A DNA stretch of 64,000 bases from Patiria pectinifera (Eukaryota > Echinodermata > Asteroidea > Valvatida > Asterinidae). Below, piece by piece: positions 21,761-32,602 of the stretch (positions are counted from its first letter, which is position 1; every line of letters starts with the position of its first letter). Location: positions 3,387,717 to 3,451,716 of the forward strand of contig CM057150.1 of the NCBI GenBank assembly GCA_029964075.1, given 5' to 3'. A program made the position numbers and the translations under genes. The notes below the pieces were generated by a model. The model did no database searches, was not told the origin of the DNA, and saw only the letters and a list, made by a program, of their open reading frames with translations.

Positions 21761-23491
21761 TAGGTTTTCTTGGTCAATTTCGGTAAATGAGCAGCAAATT
21801 TAATTTTCGTTGCCTCTCCAGTTGTTACTCCGTTTCAAACTCAGAATTCGGCCATTCGATTTCGTTATGAGGCATTCAAATTCCTTTAGCACTGTGTTCA
21901 ATTTAGCATATCGTCATTTTTTTTCGTGACACACAATCATCATTCAATTTAGCAAAGCTGGTTCGACTGGAGATTTTACTGATTTAATTTTTTTTCAATT
22001 TCGTAAAGAGGCAATCAATTTCGCTTAAAGAGAATTCAAATAAGTACGACTAAAGAAATACGAATAAACAGATAAACTGTACTAGGCAACTGTTTCGTAT
22101 CTTCACTTTAATTCAGGCAAACCTTGTTTTCTTTATTTATGCTTCCAGTAGACTTTACATGAGGCCAATGAGTTTTTTTCTTCTTCTTTGTTTTCTTCTT
22201 AATTTTATTTTTTTTTTTTTTGGGGGGGGGGATCTTTATTGGTTAACTGACCAAGACCTAATTTTGTATTGTGTTTGAATGGGGTGTTTCTTTATGTTTT
22301 TCCTGTTTTTTATTGTTTATGTTGTTTCTTCCTCAACCTTTGTCGTATATGAGGTAAATGGGTTCGTCGTCTGGGAAAACTGCATCACACTCTTGAATTG
22401 TGTCCGCAAGAAACTCCTCTAATCTCTCTCGCGTCACAGTTTCGAATGCGATTTGGTGGTGCACCAAGCCTACTTCACTAGAAACAGCGAAGGTGACATA
22501 GCAATTTCTCCCTCGTTGTCTGTCGACGACTCGTCTTGCAGCCATCCCTCGTGCAGCTCTACCCTGGGAGCGTCGAGTCCAGACGTTATAACCTGTCTCG
22601 TCAATGAAGACTAGATGCGCCAGAACACCATGCTGCAGGAACCACTCACCATACTGGACGCGTTGATCAAGAACTTCAGGGGAATTTCTTGCATAGGGAC
22701 GTCCTCCACTAGTTTCAGTGTAATCATCATCCCATCCAAGGCCCTTGCTATGGTGGCAGTAGAAACCCGGGGCTTCTCTGGCAGTTGCTCACTCAAACTA
22801 GCCTTCATTTGTTGAAGTGTCAAGACGGGATTAGCGTCAAGGATGCCTTGCAGATGGTTTCGCATGTCATCATCCATCTTGCTGTGGGTTGCTCCTCCTC
22901 TTGCCAGCGTCTCTCGCCTTCCAGTCCTCAAATATGTTGCAACAATTGATCTAGCTGTGGACTTGTTGATGTTCAAATTGACCGCAAGCTGAAGGTAGTC
23001 TTGCTCGTTTCCCTCGAAGGCCTCAATCAACATTTCCCGATCTACCTGGGCCACTCTAGCGTAGCGACCACGAGCTGCCATTTCTAGAAATATGCGTGTA
23101 AAACTGTAGCGAAAGCTCGTCTTCGAAGTACATCGGCAAAGTGACTCAAGTGCCAAAAAGTGAACCGTATTTATGCCTTCAACATTCTTAAGGAAACAAA
23201 AATTTAACAAAGCGTTTTTTAGATTGCACAAATTCCAGAAATGACTGCCCAAAAATTAATTTGAATGACTAAACACACGCCTCAAAAAGCTCCTGCGAAT
23301 TTGAATGCTGCTTTGTTGAATTGTTAAATTGCATGATTATTTTGTTAAATCGAATGACGCAACAGTACATTTGACTGGTCATAAAACGAAATCGAATGAC
23401 CCTTTTTCAGTAGCATTTGATTTCGCGCGAAATAGAATAGCGTTGTGGTTAAATTGGCTGCTCATTTGCCGAAATTGACCGAGAAAACCTA
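21761..23491 (-). mobile_element. Tc1/IS630-type transposon, 1731 bp, copy B only
   Basis: Terminal inverted repeats of about 42 bp begin TAGGTTTTCTTGGTCAATTT and match with about four differences. They are flanked by TA at 21759-21760 and 23492-23493. Copy A at about 6262 retains the empty TA site. The element encodes one minus-strand transposase, now disrupted. It inserted after the segmental duplication, or was lost cleanly from copy A. Confidence 0.9.
22333..23081 (-). pseudogene. Tc1/IS630-like transposase, frameshifted and truncated
   Basis: The start is the ATG at 23081-23079 (MAARGRYARVAQ). A paired-type helix-turn-helix N-terminus (about residues 1-110) recognises transposon ends in this family. 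The frame then shifts by one base near 22690-22710. Before the break it reads KLVEDVP; the other frame resumes as RNSPEVLDQRVQYGEWFL and continues to HLVFIDETG, whose Asp is the first catalytic residue of the DDE domain. The protein then stops at 22333 right after YLIYDKG, where the second catalytic Asp motif is expected, so the third acidic residue and C-terminus are missing. This copy cannot make active transposase. Confidence 0.85.
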
Positions 23492-24024
23492 TATTAGAAA
23501 ATAAACGTTCTTTCAAGACCATATTTCTTGTCTCACTCTCTACTCCTGAGGGTGTATCAAAAAGAAGTATGCACTCAGGAAAATATCCCTAAAATAAAAA
23601 ATAAAAACATATTTTTGAAATATCGTCCATACATGGGTAGATAAAGCTGTCAGGCTTTAAATGACATATCAGGGTCTACATTTGCAAAGTTTGTGAAAAA
23701 CGGCTTGCGCACGCAAATGCGATGTTTGTAACTGGATCATAAAAGGCAACAAGAGATACATCCAACATGTGCCATAAACAAAGACCTGTAAAAATATCGT
23801 GGATGTTAATTAGATAAATTTGTGGGCTTTTCTGTGCACTTCCCTCATTCTTGCCGTTGAATAGACAGTATCGAACAAGATGGTTAGACCTCAGTGCACA
23901 CACAAAAGGTCTTTCTTTGTACTGCCATCACACAAGACAGAAGAATGGTCAGGCGTGTCGTAAATGACATGTTGAGGGCGGAAATCTGTATCCAAAGGAA
24001 TGCTAGTCATGTTGAATATTAATC

Positions 24025-24310
24025 AAATTAGGTTTTGCCCTTCACCGACGTTTTCAAACACTGTATACTCAGTGTGTTACCTCCCGAGTGAAAGTTGAAA
24101 AAATCACTCGGTGGGACTCGAACCCACGACCTCCTGCTTTCTAGTGCAGATGTCTTACTACTCGACCACCGAGCTAACGGGATCGGGTGGCCGGTTCGAA
24201 TCTGATGTACATAGCAGCGGGTACCGCATAAACTATTATAAGATGGAATTTTGCGTCGGGGTGATATAAATCAAATTAGGTTTTGCCCCGAACCGGCCTG
24301 TTTGAAAAAC
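24025..24310 (-). mobile_element. terminal-direct-repeat element with tRNA-like core
   Basis: On the minus strand the order is X (block with GTCGGTGAAGGGCAAAACC), Y (GACGCAAAATTCC to the GAACCGGCC end), a tRNA-like core, then X again with CACTGAGTATACAGTG. The core (about 24103-24175) has A and B boxes (GGTCGAGTAG-type, GGTTCGAGTCC), a perfect GTGGG/CCCAC T stem and six of seven possible acceptor-stem pairs. The anticodon arm has an 8-base loop, so I call it tRNA-like rather than a functional tRNA. Confidence 0.6.
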
Positions 24311-24765
24311 GTCGGAATTACTGACAGGGGTTGACTAATTTGCATAAGGTTGTTGAAGTAACCCCCAGCCTTGGTACAAACCTCATGTGAGAGATAAGTT
24401 GTTTATTTGTGTGTCATATTGCAAACCTCATTCTTTGAACCTCATACCCATATAATGATCACATTGAGAACCAGAAATAAACCAGTTGTGAGTTGTTTGT
24501 TCTAACTCGGTTGTGTGTTCCACATCTATTTGCAAACTGTATACCGTGTATTAGGCAGAGTAGTTCTCAATTCCTTGCCCGTTGGTATATTTCCAATAAA
24601 CGGACAAGCCTAGAACATTCCATCAGTTCTCCGTTCGTGACAACTTCCCCCCTTTCGTGTGTATAACCGCTCATGCATACGGGAGGATAGTAAATATTTT
24701 TGTGTGGGAATAATAGGGCTCCAAAAAGAATACGCAAGGGTGTGAGTCCACCTACCAAGTCCGCC
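24311..24765. other. copy B insertion sequence, unassigned
   Basis: This lies inside the interrupted mariner remnant and has no counterpart in copy A. AATAAA at about 24476 is followed by a TTGTGAGTTG and TCGGTTGTGTGTTCC stretch. That could be the polyadenylation region of an LTR, but no second LTR, primer site or coding part is seen. I leave it unassigned. Confidence 0.3.
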
Positions 24766-24918
24766 ACATATGCATGAAAGTGCCACTATATGATCATGGT
24801 GTCATTTAAAGCCTGAATGGTTTATTGACCCGTATGTATGGAGCGATATTGCACAAATATTAAATTTGTCAGTTTGGGGACATTTTATTAGTGTGTACTT
24901 CCTTTCGATACACCCTGT

Positions 24919-27407
24919 TTAGAACTTTTAGGCATCGAGACAAGAACAGTTTTCTTGAAATAAGATGTTGGTTTAATTACATTTGGTAAGAAAACTGTTC
25001 GTAGCAGTGTACCAGAAAAAATGTACTGGCACGCATTTGTTCGTACACACAAGTCTGGTTTGACACAAAATATTGAACACATCCCGGAATCGTCGGTGCT
25101 AACATCAGCCTTCTCAATCAGGCATATTTAAAGGTGTTCCGTCAGGTCACAGTTTGGATCTGAAGTACAGATCATCCCACCCTTAATAGTGTTTGGCAGG
25201 TGAAATAGTAACACCACTTTAATAAGAAATAGAAAAACATTTTTGTTACACATAAAGTGTCGCCAAAAAGTTAGAGTTTGAGGCTTTAAGTTTTCCAAAG
25301 TAATAAATGTGATACATGTATTACTGAACATTTATTTTTGCAAAATTTGATTTTGATGTGAACCATAGCACAATACAAGGTAAAAGCAATTATCATTGTC
25401 ACGACTGGTTAATAAACCACACTTAGCGTCGTTTTTTTCTTATTAACACAAAATACCGTACTGAATATACATGTAGTATTAACGAAACATTTTCGTCTTT
25501 GAATCCCGCTAGTGAAGAAAAAAATCCACCTCTATTATTGTTATAATCATGTTTTTGAGCTCAATTATAACAACCAGTTTTAAAATAAAGTTCTATAGAT
25601 TATGCTTTTTAGGCAATAAATGTGATGAATGTAAACAACATTTTCTGCAAAACTGTTTCTACCGAGTATAAATGTTAATAACGAATGATAAGTCTTTAAA
25701 TTTGTTGAATTCATTTAAGTAATGTTGAAATACACATGTAAGCTAGCTATAATACGATATAATATGATGTAAAGCAGTTATTTTTGTTAACCATTGTTTT
25801 TTTAATCAGGCATGAACTTATGACATTAAAGGGATCATGCAATGCAATTATACACCTTTGTATGCCATTAATCTTATTTGCAATTTTCATTTTGCCATTT
25901 TCAAGTTTAAAAAAGTGCACTTTTCGATAAATGTAACGTCAAATAGTTTTCATACATTTAAGAGCCTAGTGGAAAACTGCACAAAATGTGTTTCTAACTA
26001 AAATTCATGTAATGTCCCTTTAAGATCCTAATCATTATTACATTTCAATGTACAATATTGTCTATACCAGAAGTTTTATCTACCAAATTGTTTTGTTTTA
26101 ATAGTGCAGCGTTTAGAAGTAGTTTGTTTGCTTTTGTTTCTCGCTTTTAAAAACTTAAAGATTGTTCATCAGGCATCATCATTTTTTTGGTCCCTTAAAA
26201 TAAATTATTTACATTAAATCATTACATTCACATTAAGTTGAATGCTACAAGCAACTTGCATAACTACTGTTAACTGGGATGAACAGGGTGCCCCCCCCCC
26301 CAACCAAAAAAATGTCCCTCTCAGGGAACATAGCATAATTGGGAAAAAAATGAAATGTTGTTTCTACTTTTCTTACATAATTGTGAAGCATATTTATTGA
26401 ACAATTTTTTTATTAACTTTCAATGGGATTCGATTCACCGCTTTAAAGTAACGGCTGATATGTAGCGAAGTACTATTTTGCACCGTTTCAAGTTCAACAT
26501 TGAGCATATTAGGCTGTTTGATTACATTACTAAATTAAAAAGGAGGAATACTATTGTTGACACTTCTCATGTTTTAACATCTTCTTTAATTATAACAAAC
26601 GATTATCTGAAACACACGCTATAATTGGTGTAAGTGATTCAGGTCATTCAGACAGAGGCAGGCCTTTCAAATAGCAGACAACCATCAAATGAAACAAATG
26701 AGTCAAGGATCGAATAAGGAGTAACATGAATGCCAGAACTCAGATCGCTCGAGGGGTGAGCGTTGCTGCGTCATGTACTATTTTGAATCTGACGACAGTT
26801 ATCGAGATTTTCCAAAACTCGGCGGGGTCTCCATTTCGGCTTCACCTGCTAACAGTGCTGTTTGGGTCCCTAACGTGAAAGATTCCATGCGGGTCAACAT
26901 TAATTAATGTTTTCTTACAAAAATATCAAACTGTATGATATATCAAGCAGGTGATTTAAAAAAAAATGTAATCGTATACTAACATCAAAAGCTATAACCG
27001 ATAAAGGCAAGGCGGAAACAAAGCCGAGTTTTTTAAAAGGGCCGTCAGGTTTATATTTAGCCCCTGCGGTTGCCTGACCTGCAATTTAGACGTCTGGACG
27101 TCCGGGAAGGCGTCGGGGGAAATGACAGTTCAGGCAGCCACACTAGGAATGAGGTAAAATGGACCGGTGTTAATGACCTTCGTTTCAAAAACCACTGAAC
27201 CGAATCCAACAAAAAAGTTGATACATGGGGACATTTTGTGGGGACGCCCTGTATATACGGCAGTTTTAATACAACTTGTTATATGATTTTAACTTATGTA
27301 CATGTATGGCTTGTGTCGTTTTGTCCACGCATCCAAAGTTTATGTTTTCAATGTTGTATTACCTTATTTGCCAAATACCTCTAATTTGACTGACAAGCAT
27401 GACAATA
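24919..27407. other. gene-free part of copy B
   Basis: Collinear with 7025-8970 of copy A except for extra blocks at about 25855-26675 and about 26740-27140. It contains the empty TTAA site (25219-25222) and a poly-C run near 26290. No gene or clear transposon termini were recognised in the extra blocks. Confidence 0.5.
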
Positions 27408-27734
27408 CACTCTCAAAACGTTGGTTAAAATTGTGTTGGTTAAAAAAGTTGGTTAAAATTTTAACCAACGTTGTGTAAAATTGTCCAATTTTTCCCAACG
27501 TTCGCCAGATGTTGGGCACATTTTGCCTATCGTTGGTAAATGCTTTAACCAACCGTTGGGCTGTTCACCTGTTAAGCAACAATCGGTTAAAAGTAGTCCT
27601 TTTACCCAATAAACGTAAAATTTACCCGATTTTTATAACCATCGTTGTGTAAATTGACTACTATTAACCAACTGTTGCTTAACAGGTGAACAGCATTTTT
27701 AACGAAGACAGTTTCAACCAGCGTTTTGAGAGTG
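27408..27734. mobile_element. TA-flanked MITE with CACTCTCAAAACG termini, copy B only
   Basis: The 327-bp element has inverted ends CACTCTCAAAACGTTGGTT and AACCAGCGTTTTGAGAGTG with TA on both sides (27406-27407 and 27735-27736). Copy A keeps the single TA at 8974-8975. The interior repeats TTGGTTAAAA and AACCAAC words. The CACTCTNAAA start links it to the element at 4190-5403. Confidence 0.88.
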
Positions 27735-28146
27735 TAGTTCAAGCAACGACCATTGAAACATTCAACTGACAATATTTTTAACCAACAAACAACTGATTAT
27801 ATTTTTCAAGTTAAACGCTATATGTCAATTGCTATTGCAAATGAATGTTTCAATAGTTCTGAGACGGTGTCATGGAATTTTGTGCCATATAAACTAAAAA
27901 TTGTCGCTGCAAGCATTAACGTATTTTCAGGTTCATTGCAGACTGTAATGCAACTTCCCAGCTGTCCAATGACATCGCAGTTTTTTATTCGGAGACAGAT
28001 AAATTTGTCATAGAAATAATTTTCAACGTAATTGGTCTAACCACAGCGGACTTTAGTCAATCGTTGGAAAATTTACATGAAATTCCACTTTTCTTGAAAA
28101 ACGCAGGTTCTGAAAGGCGGTTTTATGCTGGATGACATCGTTGGCA

Positions 28147-28769
28147 TCACACCCTGTGGTAGATCTTTACTGAGAACCGGTCAGCCACTGCCAGCTGCTG
28201 CCCATTGGCTGTGAATGTGATTCCACGGGGGTTGTACAGCCCCTGGGCCACACAGCTGACAAACTGTCCCGCACAGTTATAGTGGTGAATGTGTCCGGTG
28301 TTGACGAACTCTGTGGCAGTGACTGCAATGTACATACCCGAGCCGTTGCTGCATACACCCGTGCAGTATTTCACTGGTTTACCGTCGATTGTTGGTCGGA
28401 AGGTGCAGACTGTAACTGCGTTGCCATCAGAAACATCCACTATCTCCACTAGTCCATCGACAGTATCACTGATCACAATCCAACCATTGCTCAGTACAGC
28501 CAAGAAGTCGGGTCGTATCTTCACTGTCATGGTGTGTAGGATCTTACCATTCTTGGGATTGAGCTCAGTCAACACGTTCCTCTTCCCATCACCTACCATG
28601 ATGTTACCATTCGGCATGACAGCTATGCTCGTGAGCGTCACGTCTGTCTTGCCGACCTCACTCTCCTGTAGTGTGCCAAAATCATGTGCTGGCTTGGTGT
28701 CCCTATGGTAAACCATCACCTTGCCGGGGTAAGCACACACCCACTGATTCGATACAGCAACGACATCAT
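28147..28769 (-). CDS. TRIM copy B exon 2
   Basis: The acceptor is a clean pyrimidine-rich tract ending ttttttcag-like at 28772-28770. The first two bases complete an Asn codon with exon 1, then DVVAVSNQWVCAYPGK. The frame ends FSVKIYHRV and stop at 28147. Blade motifs are VMPNGNIMVGD, VLSNGWIVISD, GVCSNGSGMYIA and TANGQQLAVAD. Confidence 0.88.
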
Positions 28770-31700
28770 CTGAAAATTAAAAAAATAATATTGAATAAAA
28801 TTATTCAGATAACTGAATATGCAATTACTATTGTCAAGTTTATATAAATAATTCTATATATAAATACATTTCTGCCTGAGAGTCAAGTGATTCTGATCCA
28901 TTCTGATCCACACACTGAGTATACAGTGTTTAGAAAACGTCGGTGAAGGGCAAAACCTAATTTGATTTATATCCCCCCGACGCAAAATCCCATCTTATAA
29001 TAGTTTTATGCGGTACCCGCTGCTATGTACATCAGATTCGAACCGGCCAACCGATCCCGTTAGCTCGGTGGTCGAGTGGTAAGACATCTGCACTGGAAAG
29101 CAGGAGGTCGTGGGTTCGAGTCCCACCTGATTGATTTTTCCAACTTTCACTCGGGAGGTAACACACTGAGTATACAGTGTTTAAAAAAAACCGTCGGTAA
29201 AGGGCAAAACCTTATTTGATTGATTCGGATCCAATAATCCTGAATTCACGCTGAGTATTTTGAAACGCATATGGAAAGTGAACAAATGAGGGGTTTTGAT
29301 CGAAAACATTCTTATTCGCCAATATAATGGTGGTCATAAACATGTGGATGTCATAATAAGGTCAGTGCTCCAGTGTTGTTGAAGAATTTACCTGAATCAT
29401 TTTCAACAGTATAGGAAAATGTTTTGGGGGGTGTGGTACTCTCTTTTTATCTTACTAGTTATTTAGATATTTTCACAGTGAGTCCACATTCGAATAGTGA
29501 CTTGGATGTTGTTAACTTCTTAGTTCCCCCTTTTTCATGTGAGGGGGGGGGGGGCAGTGCTTTAAGATTATGTCTTTCTTTGAAAGGTCTTTTCCTATTA
29601 TCCATTGCAACCAGTGTTGAACGTGTACATGAGAGTGATATACATCGCGTCCCAAAATACCCGCAACAGTTTTTTGCGAGGCTCTATCATCGCCGCAGAA
29701 ACGCGTACCGCCATTATTTTCTTTCATAAACATTCATTTTAAAGCTTGAAATCTTAATTTGTCACTGGTAATTATTGGTTTGATTTTCAAAAGGTTTTTG
29801 AAATTATTCATGTCAAAAACAAACTTTTCAAGGAGAATCAATCATGCGCATTTTTTCTGATGTGGAAATGCCTCATCATGTTGATGATGAAGCAATCTCG
29901 TTGTCTTTTAGTTTCTGGTTTTTTTTCGTTCCATGTAGACTACAGCTTGAATAAAATCACAATATCGTTCTTCGTTTCAAGTTCAATGTCTTTTTTAATA
30001 TCCAATTCACGTGCAAGTATATATGTACCTATTCAAAAAGCGTGCTCAAAGTGTGACTCTTGTTTGCATCTGATGTACCGCATCATCGATTCACCTTGAA
30101 TAATTTTTAAACTCTTTCGAACAACAAACCAATATTAGCCAGGGATAAAGTTGAAATTCAAATCTTTAAAATGGTATCAAAATAATGACGGTACGTGTTT
30201 CCGCGCCGACACTATAGCCTCGCAAAAAAGTTGAGGGTTTTAGGGGACGCGCTTTACATGCCGGTGTATTAATAATTTACCACTGACAGTACTTTCAGAT
30301 GATTTGATCAATGTATTTAAATGGGAAAATAAAGTTATTTGAAGTCGTGGAAAGTTAGGTGCTTTCAGATGACAGTGCTTTCAGATGATTTGATCAATGT
30401 ATTTAAATGGGAAAATAAAGTTATTTGAAGTCGTGGAAAGTTAGGTCGGGGACCCTGTTGTCTCCCCAGTGGTAAACCGTCAAGAGAATAGACGGATAAC
30501 ATTTATTCCGGCGGCATGCAAATGAGAGTCCAACGCCTACTCCATTAAAAAACTACTGTGATTTTACGCCAAAAAAAAAGAGGAACATACAGCAGACTTT
30601 CCAATATATTTGATTAATGGGGTAGTGCAGATCAAATCGATTGGAGGACCAATTAAATGCATGTACTTGGTTCTCCGTCATTTCAATTCCAATGCAGTTC
30701 ACTTGAGAATATGAACTGGAGCAAAAAAGACGTACATGCAGGGAACACAAATAATGACATGCATTAATGAATGCCGTTGTGACGCTCTCTACTTATCTAG
30801 ACAGTTATTTGGATATGTTCACAGTGAATCCACATTCAAATAGTGACGTGGTGCAGTTCACTTGTTTTCAGTTCTTGTTTTCTTTTGTTTTCTAACCCTG
30901 CACTGACACAGATGATTTGATCAAGCTATTTGAATTAGAAAATGAAGTGATATGACGACATGGAAACTGGAAAGTGAGGATGGGGACCCTATCGTCTACC
31001 CAGTTGTCAGTTGGATAGACGATAAAAGTACAAACGTGACTCCAACGCCTCGTCTAAAATAAATATACATACATGGGATTTCGGGGGGGAGTGTGGATCA
31101 GACCAATTACAAACCCTATTAAATGTATTATGTACTATATTGGTTCTTTAATTTGGTTACATATTGTTAATTTCATTGCAGTTTACTTGAGAGATTAAAT
31201 GGAGCAAAAACAGACGCAGCCTCCAAAATGGCATGTATCTTCAGCCCTACATCGAAATGGCACGTATGTATAACTCCCACTGCCTACTGAAGACATTGGC
31301 AGGTAAAAAGAACTCACTTGCAGCGATCGGAATGGAGCTTTTGGTTTGTCCCTGGCTGTTGCAGATTACCACTCGCTTGTTATTCCCGTCTGTTACAGCA
31401 ATCTCGTCAGGTTCAGCAGCAGCAGCAATGCCTCTGGTGTTATCAAACTCCCCTTCACCACTCCCCTTCTTTCCAAAGGAAAGGCACATCTCCCATGTGT
31501 CTTCCACCATCACCTTGCCCAGATCGATGTTAAGCTTCTGATTCTGCACGAAGACGGGATGCGACTTCAACCCCGCAGCCTTGGGACATGGTTGGGCTCT
31601 GAGCTTGGCCACGTCTTTGCTGATTACGGGATACAGGGAAAGTAGATCACAGTCTGATGCGTTACTCGCGACGTCTTGGGTTGTTTGTAGGGAATGTTTC

Positions 31701-32602
31701 TTTATCTGCATCATGTTACTCAGCGTCTTCTCGTGCTCATCCAGCCGCTCATTTTGCTTTCTTTCCTGGGTTGTGATCTCATCCAGGAGTCGTTTCTCTT
31801 CAGCTTTGATCTGTGCTATGACCTCAGCAGCTCTGCCCTGCACCCCTTTTCGAGCCTTTGCCGTGTTATCCTTGGCCATCTTCTTTGCTTTTTTAGTGTC
31901 CTGCAGAGACAACTCAAGGCCTTGTATACCTTTACCCAAAGCAGACAAGTCCTTCTTCAGTGACTGTCTATATTCTCTTGAAGCCGTTCCAGTGTCAGTG
32001 ATGACATGTTTGGTGATGGGATGATCTATAACCGTGCAGCCTTGGCAGATCAGCTTATCGCATGTCTTGCAATAGAATTTCACACCCTCCTTGTGTTTGG
32101 GGCATTTGTACTCGTCCGGTTGTTTAGTCACGCTCACCTTCCCCTGACGAATGTCATCAAAACTTGTTATTTTGTGGGTCTTTAATGTGGGAAATTGCTG
32201 GTGTGTCTTACAGCAAACCATGCAGATATTCTTTTCACAATCCATGCAGTGATCTTTAGCTTCATTTCCCTTATCACATACCTGACAGAATAACTTTGCT
32301 TCAGCTGAGCATGCTACCTTTTCCTGTAATTCAAATTCCTCAATCAGACTAACCAAATGGAAGTTGGTCTTGAGGCCCTGTATGCCAGACTGGGAAAGTA
32401 CCGTATCCTGACGACACACAGGGCAGGGGATCTTGGGTTTGTTTGAGTGTGTGCCATCACGATATTTTACCAGGCATTCTTCGCAGAAATTGTGTAAGCA
32501 GTCCAGTACTTTGGGCTTTTTGTATTTATCTGTGCAGATGCTGCACTCAAGATGAACGCCGATCTTCTCAAAAGCAGAGCCTATCGATTTCGCAGTAGCC
32601 AT
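28147..32602 (-). CDS. TRIM protein (RING, two B-boxes, coiled coil, NHL-like propeller), copy B, intact
   Basis: Two coding exons, 32602-31318 and 28769-28147, join in phase (1 plus 2) to give 635 residues and a stop. The RING uses Cys20, 23, 35, His37, Cys40, 43, 60 and 63. B-box 1 spans about 98-140 and B-box 2 about 167-201 (Cys167, His170, Cys178, 181, 186, 189, His194, 199). A coiled coil runs from about 205 to 320, and a beta-propeller from about 390 to 635. This is the TRIM2/3/71-like layout; TRIM proteins of this type are E3 ubiquitin ligases. The name of a vertebrate orthologue is not warranted, because such genes expand by lineage. The intron is about 2.5 kb. A role in innate defence is possible but not shown by sequence. 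Confidence 0.88.
28912..29216 (+). mobile_element. terminal-direct-repeat element with tRNA-like core
   Basis: The direct repeat X (CACTGAGTATACAGTG then GTCGGT[G/A]AAGGGCAAAACC) occurs at about 28914-28970 and 29163-29214. Between them lie Y (GACGCAAAATCCC to GAACCGGCC) and a tRNA-like core. The core has a consensus A box TGGTCGAGTGG (29069-29079), a B box GGTTCGAGTCC (29113-29123), a GTGGG/CCCAC T stem and a CTGC/GCAG anticodon stem. It looks like a pol III-driven non-autonomous element. Whether the X repeats are LTR-like or a tandem SINE junction is unresolved. Confidence 0.65.
30286..30450. repeat. ~86-bp tandem duplication in the copy B intron
   Basis: The block CTTTCAGATGATTTGATCAATG to CGTGGAAAGTTAGGT occurs twice in direct succession, nearly identical. 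Copy A has single diverged versions only, so this postdates the segmental duplication. Confidence 0.85.
31318..32602 (-). CDS. TRIM copy B exon 1
   Basis: The start is the ATG at 32602 (MATAKSIGS), two bases after an acceptor reading tttatttttcacag, so a non-coding 5' exon is likely upstream. It has the same 1285-base coding length as copy A. The donor is GTGAGT at 31317-31312 after GCAA. Confidence 0.88.

Larger units (their letters stand above)
23547..24918 (+). pseudogene. mariner/Tc-like element remnant (copy B), interrupted
   Basis: The same element as at 6320-7024: left end GGTGTATCAAAAAG near 23551, right end near TACACCCTG at 24917. The transposase C-terminal remnant (about 23790-24010) is further decayed, with frame breaks. 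About 740 bp of later sequence (about 24020-24765), including a tRNA-like repeat, interrupts it. Confidence 0.6.
28770..31317. other. copy B TRIM intron
   Basis: It contains a terminal-direct-repeat element (28912-29216), a block near 29220-29690 with no counterpart in copy A, and a local tandem duplication (30286-30450). It also has the older duplicated intron blocks described for copy A. No exon was recognised. Confidence 0.6.

Noticed and set aside
24440..24560. Solo LTR
   Set aside because: Only a possible polyadenylation region; no matching ends, target duplication or second LTR.
29060..29130. Functional tRNA gene
   Set aside because: The acceptor stem is poor in this copy and the anticodon loop has eight bases; it is embedded in a repeated element.
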